A DNA stretch of 64,000 nt from Selaginella moellendorffii (GCF_000143415.4 NW_003314272.1:1306628-1370627), one strand, 5' to 3'; shown: positions 1-11,956, counted from the stretch's first letter. Made by a program: numbers and translations. The notes: a model not told the origin generated them from the sequence alone.

Positions 1-1115
1 CGCATCTATTGAGTGCAATTCTCAGCAGGGCCAGCCATGGGCAGGCGCTGGATTTGAGGAAGACCCTGTCGGTGTTCACATTCAACAGCATAACCGGCGC
101 CCTCATGAGCAAACGGTACCTCAGCCACGATACCGGTGCGGCTAGCTCAAAGGAGGCCATGGAGTTCAAGAATTGGTTAATCGAAGTGTTGCAGCTTGTT
201 ATGGAGCCCTCTTTGAGCAACTTCGTGCCTTGGTACTTGAGATGGCTTGACTGGAAGACTCCTGGATTGAGACGCCTTCATGCAAAGCTGGATAAGTTCT
301 TGCAAATGGTTGTGGAAGAACACAAGAAGAGCACCCGAGAGCAGAAGGACTTCCTTGACATCCTGCTCAAGGCTTTCGGAGAGGAGGAAGCTTATGCAAA
401 AGCTAATCTGTTGGTACGTGCGTGAGGATGAAGAACAAGATAGTGCTTCTGACATTCATATTCTTTCTTTCAGGACTTGATGGTGGCAGGAACTGAAACT
501 TCCGTCACTGGGACCGAGTGGCTTATGGCAGCAGTGATCCAGGAGCCCCGGATCCTGAAAAAAGCCCAGCAAGAGCTTCACGATGCCGTGGGCAACAGGC
601 GGATGGTGCAAGAATCAGACCTCTCCAAGCTCGGCTACCTCGACGCCATCATCAAGGAGTCACTCAGGCGCTACCCAATAGTCCCGATCTACATCCGCGA
701 GTGCCAAGGCCAAGCGTCAAAACTCGGGGGCTACGACGTCCCAAAAGGAACCATCGTGATCGTCAACTCGTGGGCGCTGGGAATGGACCCCGTGGTGTGG
801 GAGAATCCCACACAATTCTTGCCGGAACGCTTCCTCGCGAGCTCCATCGACATCAAAGGCCAGGACTTTGAACTCCTTCCATTTGGATCTGGGCGGAGGA
901 GATGCCCAGGGATGCCCTTGGGCCTAAGAACCATGAAGCTGCTCGTGGCAAATCTCATACATGGCTTTGACTGGAGTGTGGAGCCTGGGAAGATCCAATC
1001 CATGGAGGATTGCTTCAAATCTACTTGCATCATGAAGCATCCACTGCGGCCAGTGGTTACTCCAAGGCTGCACAAAGATGCCTACACTACCCAAATACAT
1101 GATTTCTTCATATGA
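1..1115 (+). CDS. Cytochrome P450 (CYP71 clan), copy A, 5' end outside the window
   Basis: Membrane-bound haem monooxygenase, probably of specialised metabolism. The window opens inside exon 1 (1-413); a 60-bp GT-AG intron (414-473) leads to exon 2 (474-1115). Visible motifs are the I-helix AGTETS just after the intron, the K-helix ExxR in KESLRRYP, PERF, and the haem-binding loop FGSGRRRCPG. The frame is open to a TGA at 1113-1115. The part seen is very close to the P450 at 13303, with the same intron position and length, so the two are recent tandem duplicates. Unlike that copy it keeps the whole C-terminal tail (about 41 residues after the point where copy B stops). Membership of the A-type CYP71 clan is clear; the subfamily and substrate cannot be read from the sequence. 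Confidence 0.9.
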
Positions 1116-1135
1116 TAAATTTTAATTTAGCTTTT

Positions 1136-1325
1136 TGCGAGATCCAAATGTACAATTACAAAATTATATACTAATATTAGTGTAGTGGAATTTTGGTAAT
1201 TAATATTAACGTAGTGGAATTTTAGTACCTGTCGGATTGATTTCAATTTAAACCATTCACTTGAGCTAGGGTTTTTGGATTAATTAATATATACATTTTT
1301 TATATTCCCTTTTTCATATCCCTAA
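1136..1325 (+). repeat. 5' LTR of gypsy element A
   Basis: It matches 5998-6168 along its length, sharing ATACTAATATTAG, GTGG-ATTTTGGTA, GCTAGGGTTTTTGG and a TATATTCCCTTT end. It contains a small internal duplication (two GTAGTGGAATTTT copies) that the 3' LTR lacks. The left edge is set by TG at 1136; the right edge is approximate. Confidence 0.7.
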
Positions 1326-1515
1326 GGAGTGTTTGGATTTGGGATTTTGGTTTAGATTTAACTTTAGTATCATCTAGATCTAATTTTTTCCATTTCCTTT
1401 CTTTTATTTATTTCTTTTAAAATTTTGGTTTAGATTTAACTTTTCCATTGTTTAGATCTCCTTTTCCTTTTAGTTTTTTTCACTTCTCTTCTTTTACTCT
1501 TTCTTTTTTATTCAT

Positions 1516-1727
1516 CTTCATAGTAGAGCAGTAGTTTTCTTCTCTTTTGACTCTGGAGCAATATTCATCTTCATAGTAGAGTAGTAGTTTTCTTCTCTTT
1601 TGACTCTGGAGCAATATTCATCTTCATAGTAGAGCAGTAGTTTTCTTCTCTTTTGACTCTGGAGCAATATTCATCTTCATAGTAAAGTAGTAGTTTTCTT
1701 CTCTTTTGACTCTAGAGCAACATTTGA
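1516..1727 (+). repeat. 53-bp tandem repeat, four copies
   Basis: A unit beginning CTTCATAGTAGAGCAGTAG recurs at 1516, 1569, 1622 and 1675 with few differences. It lies in the leader between the 5' LTR and gag of element A. The unit is non-coding in all frames that matter and is not separated by spacers. Confidence 0.85.
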
Positions 1728-2469
1728 TGCAATTGCTTGATGCTATATGATTGCAATTGAACAACCAAACTTAGTTGATGGCGGCATTCATGGCATGTGG
1801 TACAACTCCTCCTACTCTTGATGCTAATCCTCACGTTCGGCTGGAGTTCTTTTATGGGAATCCTAGAGATGATGTGTACCATTGGTTCGATCATTTCACG
1901 ATGATTGCTATATATCATTCTTGGGATGATGCTCGACGTTTGCATGAATTTCCCATGTGTCTCCAAGGGATGGTGTTGGAATGGTACAATGGTTTGAGTG
2001 CAGCCACTCGTAGGGATTGGAGTGTTCTCCCAAACATCTTCAAACGCGTTTACAAATATGCTGATGATTGTGATGATGCCTTCTAACAATTGCATCGTTT
2101 TTGTCAAAGGCCATCTGAGTCTATAATGCAATTTGGTGTTAGTTTCTGAAGCCTCTTGCTTCATGCAGAGTTAAATATGTTGAAGCGGATCAAGTTGGGA
2201 ATGTTATAGCTAACACTTCATCAAGATCTTGTTGAACTTGTGCATGCATTTGCTCCAACCACCCTTGATAATGCTCTTCGCTTGGCACAATGTTATAAAA
2301 TATCGCCTTTTCCACTTCTCGTTGCATGTCCTTTAGCTCCACTTTCTGTGGGCAATGGTCCTATTTCAATGAAAGTTGATGTTGCTGCTGCTCGAGTCCA
2401 AAGACAAGTGCGAGGATGTGGTCGTAGTTATGATGTTCATTGCTAAGTGTGTGATGAAGTTAGTCACAC

Positions 2470-2937
2470 TGTAGTGTATATGATCATGGGATGAGATTTG
2501 GATATACTGTCACCGTGGATCCTTGGAACCTTAGGGGATAAATAGGGATAAAATAGCCACTAAGGGCTCTCTCATCAAGCAATTGCCCCAGTTAGCTTAA
2601 GAGGAGAAAGATAAGGTGTGCTACATGTGGTATTAGAACAAATGGCACGGAAGGATTGGTACATTCAGTGCGGAAATGGAGGTGTTGGTTCCTCTTGGCT
2701 TTGGTTCCTTTTAGCTCAATGGGGGTTGTTATTCAATAGTCAATAAGGACATTGACATCTCTGAAGGGGGGGTGAGTGTAGCACATATGATCATGGGATG
2801 AGATTTGGATATACTGTCACCGTGGACCTTTGAAACCTTAAAGGATAAATAAGGATAAAATAACCACTAAGGGCTCTCTCATCAAGCAATTGCCCCTTTT
2901 CCAATTGGCTTAAGGGAGAGAGATAAAGTGCATTACA
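2470..2937 (+). mobile_element. TRIM-like miniature LTR retrotransposon nested in element A
   Basis: Two direct repeats, 2470-2625 and 2777-2937, begin TGTAG and end TACA. The first is followed after two bases by TGGTATTAGAAC, close to the tRNA-Met primer site TGGTATCAGAGC usual in plant TRIMs. The second is preceded by a G-rich tract (GAAGGGGGGG) as a polypurine tract. Flanks CACAC (left) and CACAT (right) may be a mutated 5-bp target duplication. The internal part is about 150 bp and codes for nothing, so movement would need proteins from another element. Confidence 0.75.
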
Positions 2938-4375
2938 CACATTTATCGACGTTGTTAGTGTTTTTCAAATTGGCAACCTCCATTTCTTGGATGGAGAATT
3001 TGGCATCAATAATGTTTTGTTAGTGTTATTACAGTGGAAGGTTTGGACACCAAGATGCATCCGGGAAACGAGGAATCACCCAAGTAATGGAGGAACCTTG
3101 CACGAATAAGTTAGTGACCCCTCCATCTTTCTTGCAAGAGTATTATCAAGGGGTTCACTTAGCACCAGTTCATCTAGTGTTTACTTTCCAAGTTCGTTTT
3201 TATAATAAAAGGTCTTCTATTATTCTCTCCGTGTTAGTTGATACAGGTTTGAATTTATCTTTTATTGTTTGACCTGTTGCCACATATTGCCATCTACATT
3301 TGCATTGTGTGGCAGAGCCAGTTTTCATTCTTTATGGCAACGGCTGTACACATACATGTGCACTGGATGAGGTGGACCTAGTTGTGGGTATAGGCAATCT
3401 TAAGCTTGAGTTGCAGTCATTGTGGGTGGTGCCAAGTCAAACTTTTGACTTCATCCTTGGTATGGATTGATTGCAACATAATTATGCCAAATGTGACTTT
3501 GAGGCTTCTCCCCCTTGTCTCATACTTCCTTATATTTCATCCATTCCTTTCACTTCCATACCTTTTCGTCCCTTTGCTTATACCTCTACTTCAATTACTT
3601 TTGTTTCCTTATTACTTCCTCCTATGTTTCCGTGTTGTTCCACTTTTCCCTTTTCCGATCCCTTTGATAATCTTTGTATTGTAGCGGTTGACTAGTTCAT
3701 GAAAGAGTATGGCGATCTCTTTGATTTGAGGTATTGTCTGGGGCCAAGATTGCCACATGTCATCCAATTCTAACCAGGGATGCTTGTCTAATCAAAGTTC
3801 ATGTTTGTTATTAGTCACTCAAAGAGATCAAGATTTTACATGCAAACATCAAAAAGATGTTGAAAAAGGGTATTATTCTAAAGTTGTGGAGTCCTTAGGC
3901 ATGTGAATCTCATCTGGTGATAATGCTTGAAGGGAGTATTCATTTCTGCATCAATTATTATCCATTAAATGAAGTGACGATCCCGAATGTGTACCCTCTT
4001 CCTCACACTGTTGATCTTTTGGATCGTCTGGGGAGAAGTCATTGGTTCACCAAGCTAGATCTTGCTTTTATGTATTGGCAAGTACCGATGGCCGAAAAAG
4101 ATATTCCTAAGACTGCTTTTTGTACATTTTTTAGTTTGTATAAATTCTTGGTGATGCTGTTTGGTTTGTAAAATGCCCTAGCAACTTTCCAGCGGATGAT
4201 GGATGAGGTTCTTTGTGATATGCTAGAGGTAACTGCTAACTTCATTAATGATATGTAAGCAACCAAAGGGAACGACTTGAGAGATGATCCATGGGGTTCA
4301 AATATAGAGGGAAAGGGCCCATGAACAAGAGTGCACCCCCTTTTCCAATCGGTTAAGGGTCTTGGGATAGTTGGG

Positions 4376-4430
4376 GTTAAGCGTCCTTGGGTTTGAATAG
4401 TACTGGGCTGGGTGACCTCCCGGGAAGTCC
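4376..4430 (+). repeat. 5S rRNA-derived segment inserted in the gypsy RT region
   Basis: The stretch starting GTTAAGCGTCCTTGGG and running through TAGTACTGGGCTGGGTGACC to GGGAAGTCC resembles the 3' half of plant 5S rRNA, covering the A-box and C-box of the internal Pol III promoter. It sits in a roughly 260-bp insertion (about 4257-4515) that splits the RT domain of element A. It could be a solo LTR of a Cassandra-type TRIM (whose LTRs carry 5S sequence), a 5S-derived SINE, or a stray 5S fragment. The 5' half of 5S rRNA is not recognisable. Confidence 0.65.
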
Positions 4431-4869
4431 AAATTCAAGAGCTTACATGATATCTTGATCCACTCGGAGGGGACATGGGAGGAACACATCCCATGATGTT
4501 TGTAAAGTGTTAGATTGGCTATGGGACGTTGGTTTAATACTGAAGAGGTTGAAGTGTGTGTTTGGGTCCAAAGACATGACTTATCTTGGGTATTATATTT
4601 CTCATGGGTTTGCAAGTTGATCCTGACAAGCTTGTGGTGTGAGACACAAATCCCTTAGCCCCAAAGTGGAGCCAAAAGGGTGCCATGTGGTAGTGGCCGA
4701 AGCAAAAGCCAAACAAGCATAATACATTTGGACTAAAAGCTTCGACTTGAAAAGTCGAGAGTAGGAGTGGAACTCCCAATGAAGGGCTCGAGGAACGAGT
4801 TCGAAGCAAGCAATAAGTGAATCTCTAGAAAAGGGACACAAAAGGACCAATATATAACATATAGAAGTG

Positions 4870-5145
4870 TCAAGATGGACCCGAGAGGGAATCCAAGGAG
4901 TTTGAGATGGACCCGAGAGGGAATCCAAGGAGTTCGAGATGGACCCGAGATGGAGTCCAAGATGGAGTCTAAGATGGAGTCCAAGATGGATCTGAGATGG
5001 ATCCAAGATGGAGTCTGAGATGGAGTTTGAGATGGAACCGAGACTGAGACTGAGACCGAGACCGAGATCGAGACTGAGTTTGAGACTGAGACCAAGACTG
5101 AGTCTGAGACCGAGACAGAGACCGAGTCCGAGTCCGAGTTTGAGT
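4870..5145 (+). repeat. Purine-rich minisatellite and hexamer repeat
   Basis: Short units GATGGACCCGAGAGGGAATCC and GATGGAGTCCAA grade into a GAGACCGAGACT-type hexamer array. The G/A bias leaves several frames open on both strands (Arg-rich forward, Ser/Val-rich reverse), which are composition artefacts. It lies in a 600-bp insertion between the RT and integrase relics of element A. Confidence 0.8.
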
Positions 5146-5997
5146 GCAAATACTAATATAGGTTGTTGGGTGAAAGCCCAAAGTGATCGGTGCAAGGGAT
5201 TCTAAAAGTATAGTAAGGAGAGTGTGGGGGTTGGACCCTAATGGAGCCAATTTGGCCAGAAAAGGCCAGTCTGATGTCTCGGTTGGGGATACACCACACT
5301 TTCACAAGTGTTTATCATGCACAGTCAGACGATTTAGTGGAACAACTCGTTCGAATGTTCAAAGGGATGATCGCGAAGTACGTGAACTTTCAGCATTTGG
5401 ATTGGGATGGTTATTTGCTATCTTTTCAGTATACATATATCACAGGAGTGTAGAGTTCTATTGATGCTTCACCATATAAACTCTTGTATGGTCATGATCT
5501 AATATTATAAACGAAGCTAGGTTTACCTTTGCAATTGCCATGAGTTGCCGATACTAGGTCATGGGATCAGTAATTGATGAGCATCCTTCCACTTGCCCGA
5601 GTAGAGTCTGTTGAACACTTAAGTCGCATACAAGTGGGACAACAACAGTGCTACAACTCCCATCATCATCCACCTACAGAGTATTAAATGGATGACTTAG
5701 CGTTAATACATTTTCCGCATGGTTTATTTAAGGGGCTCCTTGCTCAATAGAAAGGACTGTATCAGATGTTGAGGCAAATTGGACCACAAGTTTATGAGGT
5801 TTGGCATGATGTCCAATAGGCCGATCCTCTAGAAATTGTGTATATGCAACGGTTGAAATGCTTTATACAAAGGGATCAAGAATAGTTGGTACCACCTATA
5901 GATCCACTAATGCCTCCTCCTAACGTTGCACTAGATCTCAACTCGTTTATAAGAGAACCTTGATAGTCTTCCATTATTCCAAGAGGAGGGGATGATG

Positions 5998-6168
5998 TGA
6001 GGTCTAAGTGTACAGCTATGATGCCATATACTAATATTAGCATAGTGGGATTTTGGTAGCCGTCAGATTGGTTTCAATCCAGACCACTTGCTCCTATATA
6101 TAAGCTAGGGTTTTTGGGCTAATTGATATACACATTTTCTATATTCCCTTTCCATATACCATGCATAT
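5998..6168 (+). repeat. 3' LTR of gypsy element A
   Basis: It starts TGAGGTCTAAGTGTACAG right after the polypurine tract. It is the direct-repeat partner of 1136-1325 and the inverted partner of about 9165-9344. The right edge meets a truncated inverted LTR at about 6172. Confidence 0.75.
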
Positions 6169-6171
6169 ACA

Positions 6172-9100
6172 AAAAATATACATATCAATTAGCCCAAAAA
6201 CCCTAGTGTTCGTCAAATACTAATCCCATGACCTAGTATCGGCAGCTCATGGCAATCACGAAGGTAAATATAGCTTCGTTTATAATATTGGATCATAACC
6301 ATACAAGAGTTTATATGGTGAAGCATCAATAGAACTCTATACTCTTGTGATATATGCATACTGAAAAGACAGCAAATAACCATCCTAATCCAAATGCTGA
6401 AAGTTCACGTATTTCACAATCATCCCTTTGAATGTCCAAACAAGTTATTCTACCAAATCGCTGACTGTGGATGATAAACACTTGTGAGAGTGTGGTGTAT
6501 CCCCAACCGAGACGTCAAAACATGAAATGCCTTAGCCATAAATGCTGGACCATTATCCAAAAAAATCTATAGGAACACCACTCAATTGAGGAGGAAGTAT
6601 CTAACAGCAGTTGCAAAAGTGCTAGCAAGAGCATTAACTTCCACAAGTAGTTAGAAGCAATAATATTGCCAGCAGTCGATCGTGGAAAAGGTCCCATAAG
6701 TTCAAATGCCACCAACTCAAACGAATGGGAAACTGCAATTGACGCCAATCGTCCTTCCGCAACATAAAGGGAGTATTACAAGCTTGACACCAAACGTAGC
6801 TACGCACAACATCATGTCGCATCTCCAGCCAGTAGAAAGACTTACACAAATTCTCGGTCACATGACGATGTCCCATATACTTACCTAGAACAAAAGAATC
6901 ATGGTAAGCATAGAGAAACTGTGGAATAAGATTGAGGGCACCACTAGCCATAAATGATCATCAGGATCCATTCCCACAAAATAAAGAAGGTCGTTTTTAA
7001 GGCGATATTGAGAATGTAAATGCTAGAATGGTAAGTCATCAGTAAATCATGCAAGATTTTCAAACTTCTAGAAGCCTTTGAATCCACGGCTCAATCTTTT
7101 AAACTTTATGAACCTCATCAAGAGAAGGTAGTTCTTTTTTTGTACCTTGTGGACACTAAATGTCAAATACAGCAACCGCCAATGGCATAGAATCCTCGTC
7201 TAGAAAATCCATAGATGCTAAAACAATAGTTTCGTCAAAAATATGAGAAGAGAGCGAAGAAGGAAGAGGAGCTTGAGAAAGGGTGTCAACATCAGCCATA
7301 GAACTTCCCGGGCGATGAACAACATCAAAATCATATATCTGAAGTTTCAAAGCCCACCGAACAGTACGACCAATGAGATTCTTCGGTTTTAATAATGAAG
7401 TAATGACAACATGATCACCTTTTAGTAACGTCCAAGAACCATATAGATATGCATCAAGTTTATCAAAACCCCAAACTGTTGCTAAACACTCCTTCTTTGT
7501 CATGGAGTAGTTCACCTCTGCTAGTTGTAATGTACAGCTGATGTATGCAATGGGATAGTACTGACCAAGAACACTCGGGCTCTATTGCATCAACACACCT
7601 CCAAGACCAATATCAGAAGCATCCACACACAAAATGAAAGGTTGAGTGTACTTAGGATATGCCAAAACTGGAGGAGTCATCAATAGCTCTTTGAGATTTA
7701 TGAATGCCCGCTCACAATCCACAAACCAAATGAAAGATGACATTGATGAGTTTAGCAACACTCGCAACGGTGCAGTGCAATCAAAAAGATGATCCACAAA
7801 ACAATTGAAATACTGCACTTTGCCTAAGAAGTATTGCACATCATTCACACACTTCAGAGTAGGAAACTTTACAACAACCACATATAAACAACTAAATTTT
7901 CCATTCTACTGGAAAATCCCCTCCTCTCAAAATGATAGAAGACCATCAAAGTTCTCTTATAAATGAGCTGGGATCTGGAAGAACATTAGGAGGAGGCATC
8001 GGTGGATCTGTATGTGGTACTAATTGTTCTTGATCCCTGTCGAGGGCTAGAGCAGCTCAAGAATAAGGCTTGGTCGAAGAGGGCTTCCTCCTTTTTTTGG
8101 TTAGGGAATATTCTGCTGGAAAGGGGGTGTGTCTAGAGGTTGACAAGAGGAGGGATGGCCATTTTCTAGGCATAGCATATATGTAGAGTGGAGTAAAATA
8201 AAAAAGAAGGTTCTTGGAAAGAACCTCAAGTTCTTGGAAGGATGCCTCATTCAATAGCCTTGGAGCGCATGGAGTGAAGGTTGGCAATGTAGTGGCGACT
8301 ACAGTTGTTTGAAGAGTGCATCACAGCGAGGATCGCTTAAGATCAATCAATTTGTGTGAGTTGTCTAACTTGTGGGCAGCCCTAAGCTAGGTTGTTGGCA
8401 GAGGTCCTAGCAAAGGTCACCTACAAGGCTAAGGATGAGGCTAGGCAGCAATGATTCTCAACTTCGTTGATGTGTCATTGCCAGGAGTGACATCTTTTGG
8501 TGAGCGAAGCAAGTGTTAAGATTGTGGTAGAAGGGTGAGCACCCGGAAAAGCCAGGCTACCCTCACCAAATCAAGACTGTTCCTTCCTAGTGTTCAAGAG
8601 AATACTCCAATTCTCACAAGTGGCTAAGCTCAAACCATTGTACCACTATAGCACTATCCCTTGGAAACACGTGGGAAACTCATGCAATGTCAAGCATCAT
8701 CCCAAGAATGATATATGGTAATCATCATGAAGTGATCGAACCAATGGTACACATCATCCCTAGGATTCTCATGAAAAAATTCTAGCCAAATACAAGGATT
8801 GGCACCAAGAGCAGGAGGAGTTGTACCACACGCCATAAATGCTGTTATCAATTGAGTTTAGTTGTTTAATTACAATCACATAGCATTAAGCAATTGCACC
8901 AACTGCTGCTCCAGAGTCAAAGGAGGAGGAGATTGCTACTCTGCCATAAAGATGAATGAAAAGGAAATAGCAAAAAAAAAAAGAAATGAAAAAAAACTAA
9001 AAGGAAAGGGAGATCTAAACAATGCAAAAGTTAAATCTAAACCAAAATCTCGAAAAAAAATAACAAAAGAAAGGAAATGGAAAAAGCTAGATCTAGACAA

Positions 9101-9349
9101 TGCAAAAGCTACATATAAACCAAAATCCTAAATCCAAACTCCTCAGGGATAATCAAAGATGCCCTTCAACTTCACCAATATGAGTGCATGGAATATGGAA
9201 AGGGATTATAGAAAATGTGTATATCAATTAGCCCAAACACTTTAACTTATATACAAGAATGAATAGTTTAGATTGAAACCAAACTGACAGCTACCAAAAT
9301 CCCACTATATTAATATTAGTATACAGCATTGTAACTGTACCTCATAATA
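6172..9349 (-). mobile_element. Decayed Ty3/gypsy retrotransposon in inverted orientation (element B)
   Basis: Same family as element A, read on the minus strand. Its 5' LTR is about 9165-9344. A gag relic at about 8600-8850 mirrors 1775-2000. RT/RNase H pieces lie at 7582-7881 (YFLGKVQYF, CVDASDIGLGGVL) and 7156-7515 (SMTKKECLATVW, RPGSSMADVDTLS). The integrase zinc-finger region is at 6634-6951 and core integrase relics at about 6240-6540. Much of gag, protease and RT and most of the 3' LTR are missing. The part from 8057 to 8600 was not recognised. Confidence 0.8.
9165..9344 (-). repeat. 5' LTR of gypsy element B
   Basis: The reverse complement reads TGAGGTACAGTTACAATG and continues with the same blocks as the element A LTRs (CAATCTAAACTATTC, GGGCTAATTGATATACAC). 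The outer end is fixed by the switch at about 9345 to host sequence that is also found near 16190. Confidence 0.7.
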
Positions 9350-10857
9350 TCAATTATTATATTTGATTTTATACACTCTATTAAACATTAGGAGAATTAA
9401 ATTATATAAAAATTATAATTAAGAAGATATAGTGTAATATTTTATCATTTCAATCAGACTATAATTTAAATAGTTATATTTATCAATAATATATATGAAT
9501 TACCTTATGAGTATTATTATTAATTTAATAAACTTTATAATCTTTAATTTTATAATTCAGTTTTCTATACCTTTTATTAAAATAAATTATTTTTGGAATG
9601 TTAAAGCAATAGTTGCTTAATATCTAAAATTTATTCATTTCTCATAAGGTGATTTAGAAGAATACTTTAAGTTAATTAAGTAAGTTATAAAAGACAATAA
9701 TGATAAATATTCATTTAACTAAGCATATAATGTGTTTAAAATTGTTTAAATTTAAATTTTGAGTTCACAAGTAAAATAAATTATTAAAATACTATATATT
9801 ATAATTAATGTTTAACTCTTAGTTCATATAAGTTTATGCATTTTTACATATAAGTAGTAGCTAGATGATATTTTTATATAAATAACTAAAGTATAAATAT
9901 TTATATTTTAAAGTTATTTTTTCTCACCTTATCACTTTTATAATGAAATTATATTATGTTTTTTAACAGTTACATATTAATAAATTAAATAAAATTTATA
10001 AAAACATTATTTAACTTTTAGGATGTCTATTTTATATGATGGATATTTTTTAACTATCAATATATATATATAGCTCTATAATATATATTACTGAAGTTCC
10101 TCTCAACTTGCAATGTTTAATTAATATATGATATTCACACTCAATGAAGATATTACTATTATTGTTAAACTTTATAATAATTATATTTACATTCTATATA
10201 GGCATTCTAAATCTTACTAACAATTGTATCAAAAAATTTAAATAAACACCTCTTTAACTATCATATATATAAATAGCTTTTATTGCAAGAATTATTAATT
10301 TTTACATATTTAATGTTTGTTCCTAGTTGAAAATTTTACCAAATTTCTTGCCAAAATAATATATAATTCATTAATTTTTTTCATTTGACATAGCAATTAA
10401 AGATTTTTATTTTATGGTTTTGGATGTTGTTGAGGGTTTTGCTACATTTACAAATTGCAATCATCACTAGTAAGTAAATACCAAAATCACTAAATCCATA
10501 ATTGTAAACTAAGTAATATAACTTGAAGGAGTGTTATTGTGTTTGTACTAAATTAGTATTAAAGGCTAGAGGAACATGGATGCTCTAAATTCCACAAGAG
10601 AAAACTGTGATAAGACAAAGTTGATGTGATTATAATTATTTACAGCATTGGTTAAGAGAGTTTAGAAATTATAAACAATAAAAATCGTTAGATAGTAAAA
10701 TATTCCAAAATATGTAAGCATATTCTAAATATACCTGCCGGACACTTTTCTGTTCAAACCTACCTGAAATTTTTGATAACGGCTTTTAAAAAAGGAAACG
10801 CTAAGACCTGAGCGACTGAGGGTGTCGCATAGCTGGGATGTGCGATGGGAGTGATAA
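9350..10857. other. AT-rich intergenic DNA, duplicated at about 16190-17168
   Basis: No gene is visible. Scattered blocks match 16190-17168, including the stretch around TGCAATCATCACTAGTAA and the final 150 bp from GCCGGACACTTTTCTG to GGGAGTGATAAA. That end corresponds to the 3' flank of the TPR gene at 17198, so this is the tail of a segmental duplicate in which the TPR gene itself is absent. The stretch 10858-11540 that follows is unique and holds no recognised gene. Confidence 0.7.
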
Positions 10858-11546
10858 ACCTTAGCCTCTCCGACACTGTTTGTTTGTGGAGCGTCACGGT
10901 GTATTTTAAATGTAACAAGCTGGCGTTGTTTGCGAAGTTCCCGTGCTTTCTTGCGGACCTGTGCCACTGTAATGGATGGCGTTATATGAACGATGTGTAT
11001 TCCAAACGAAACATTTCACAAAAGCCATGATTTTTCGAACAAGATTTGCCAGGCAAACAACAAACACATCAAGAAAAATACGATACCTCTCCCGTATCTC
11101 CAAGTCCGCAGCTCATGTCACTTTGGCCAAAACTCGGATTGAGACCTCGGGACGCAGGCATACTGCAAGCTTGGACGTTCCCCAGGAGCTTTGGACGGCC
11201 ATTATTGCATTGTGTCACCAGCTAGCACCGTGATGCCAATTCCGAGATCACGTCAGCAGAGAGGAGAAAAATCATGTACACTCTGCCTCAAGATCGAAAG
11301 CCAAGAAACCAGGAAAGAGCATTTAACATTTTCTAACGCTGGGCCCCTTCTATAGCTCGCCGACGCGTAGCGCCAGGAAGGCATGAGACGTGTCGATCCA
11401 CGATACACTCACCTCGTGTTTGATCCTAACCGCACGAAACTCCCGAATCTAAGAGCGAGATCCGGGGTAGAGATTTGATGAAGTGACTCAGTGGAGGACC
11501 AAAAGAATATGCTCTGGTTTGAACGCGAGAGAAGAAGCCCTAATGC

Positions 11547-11858
11547 ATGCTTCGCACCTCCAAATGGGGGCGGCTCGCGCGCGCGGTGCTCCAGTCGCAC
11601 AGCCTTGACCTCCGCGAGCAGGAGAACGCGTTCGCGAAGGTGGTGCGCGAATGCGGGCAGGAGCGGGATCTGGAGCGCGGGCGGAGGATCCATGCACAGA
11701 TCCAGGACGCCGGCATCGCCTCCAACACATTCCTGGGCAATCTCCTCGTCCAGATGTATGGCCGCTGCGGCTGCTTCCACGGCGCGCGGGCGGCCTTCGA
11801 TGCCATCCAGCGCCGGAATGTCTTCTCGTGGACGCTCATCGTCACTCGTTCCTATTGA
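11547..11858 (+). pseudogene. Truncated PPR gene, N-terminal part only
   Basis: The frame reads RECGQERDLERGRRIHAQI, then NTFLGNLLVQMYGRCGCFHGARAAFDAI and RNVFSWTLIV. This is the usual start of a PLS-class pentatricopeptide protein (organelle RNA binding), but it ends in a stop after about 103 residues with just over two repeats. No continuation was found downstream, where the terpene synthase begins on the other strand. It is probably a relic from an old rearrangement. Confidence 0.75.
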
Positions 11859-11956
11859 AGTTGCCACCCTTAATGAGCTCCACACAAGTTCTACACATCA
11901 GAAAACTCGAAAGCTTTATTTCGGTTTGTGGATTTTAGCATGCTTCATCGCAAGAT

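Larger units (their letters stand above)
1136..6168 (+). mobile_element. Decayed Ty3/gypsy LTR retrotransposon (element A)
   Basis: Remains in gag-protease-RT-integrase order. A gag piece lies at 1775-2086. A protease piece at 3087-3272 contains VDTG. RT pieces at about 3917-4620 include the FTKLDL region, an interrupted GL-NA-ATFQRMMDEV block and YLGYYISHG. A core integrase piece is at 5241-5453. Stops and frameshifts break every domain. The order RT before integrase and the sequences fit Ty3/gypsy. The flanking LTRs are about 1136-1325 and 5998-6168. A purine-rich tract (AAGAGGAGGGGATG) lies directly before the 3' LTR and fits a polypurine tract. Several later insertions interrupt it: a TRIM, a 5S-like piece and a minisatellite. 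It cannot move by itself. Confidence 0.85.

Noticed and set aside
1516-1727. CRISPR-like look of the regular 53-bp repeats
   Set aside because: Units are directly adjacent with no unique spacers, in a plant genome.
3406-3695. Hydrophobic open frame suggesting a membrane protein
   Set aside because: T/C-rich stretch within the protease-RT part of the gypsy relic; no start context and no homology.
4602-5250. Long open frames on both strands in the purine-rich repeat (Ser/Val-rich and Arg-rich proteins)
   Set aside because: They follow from the hexamer composition; no conserved domain, and they lie inside a dead retrotransposon.
8862-9131. Lys-rich open frame
   Set aside because: Antisense to the pyrimidine-rich leader of gypsy element B.
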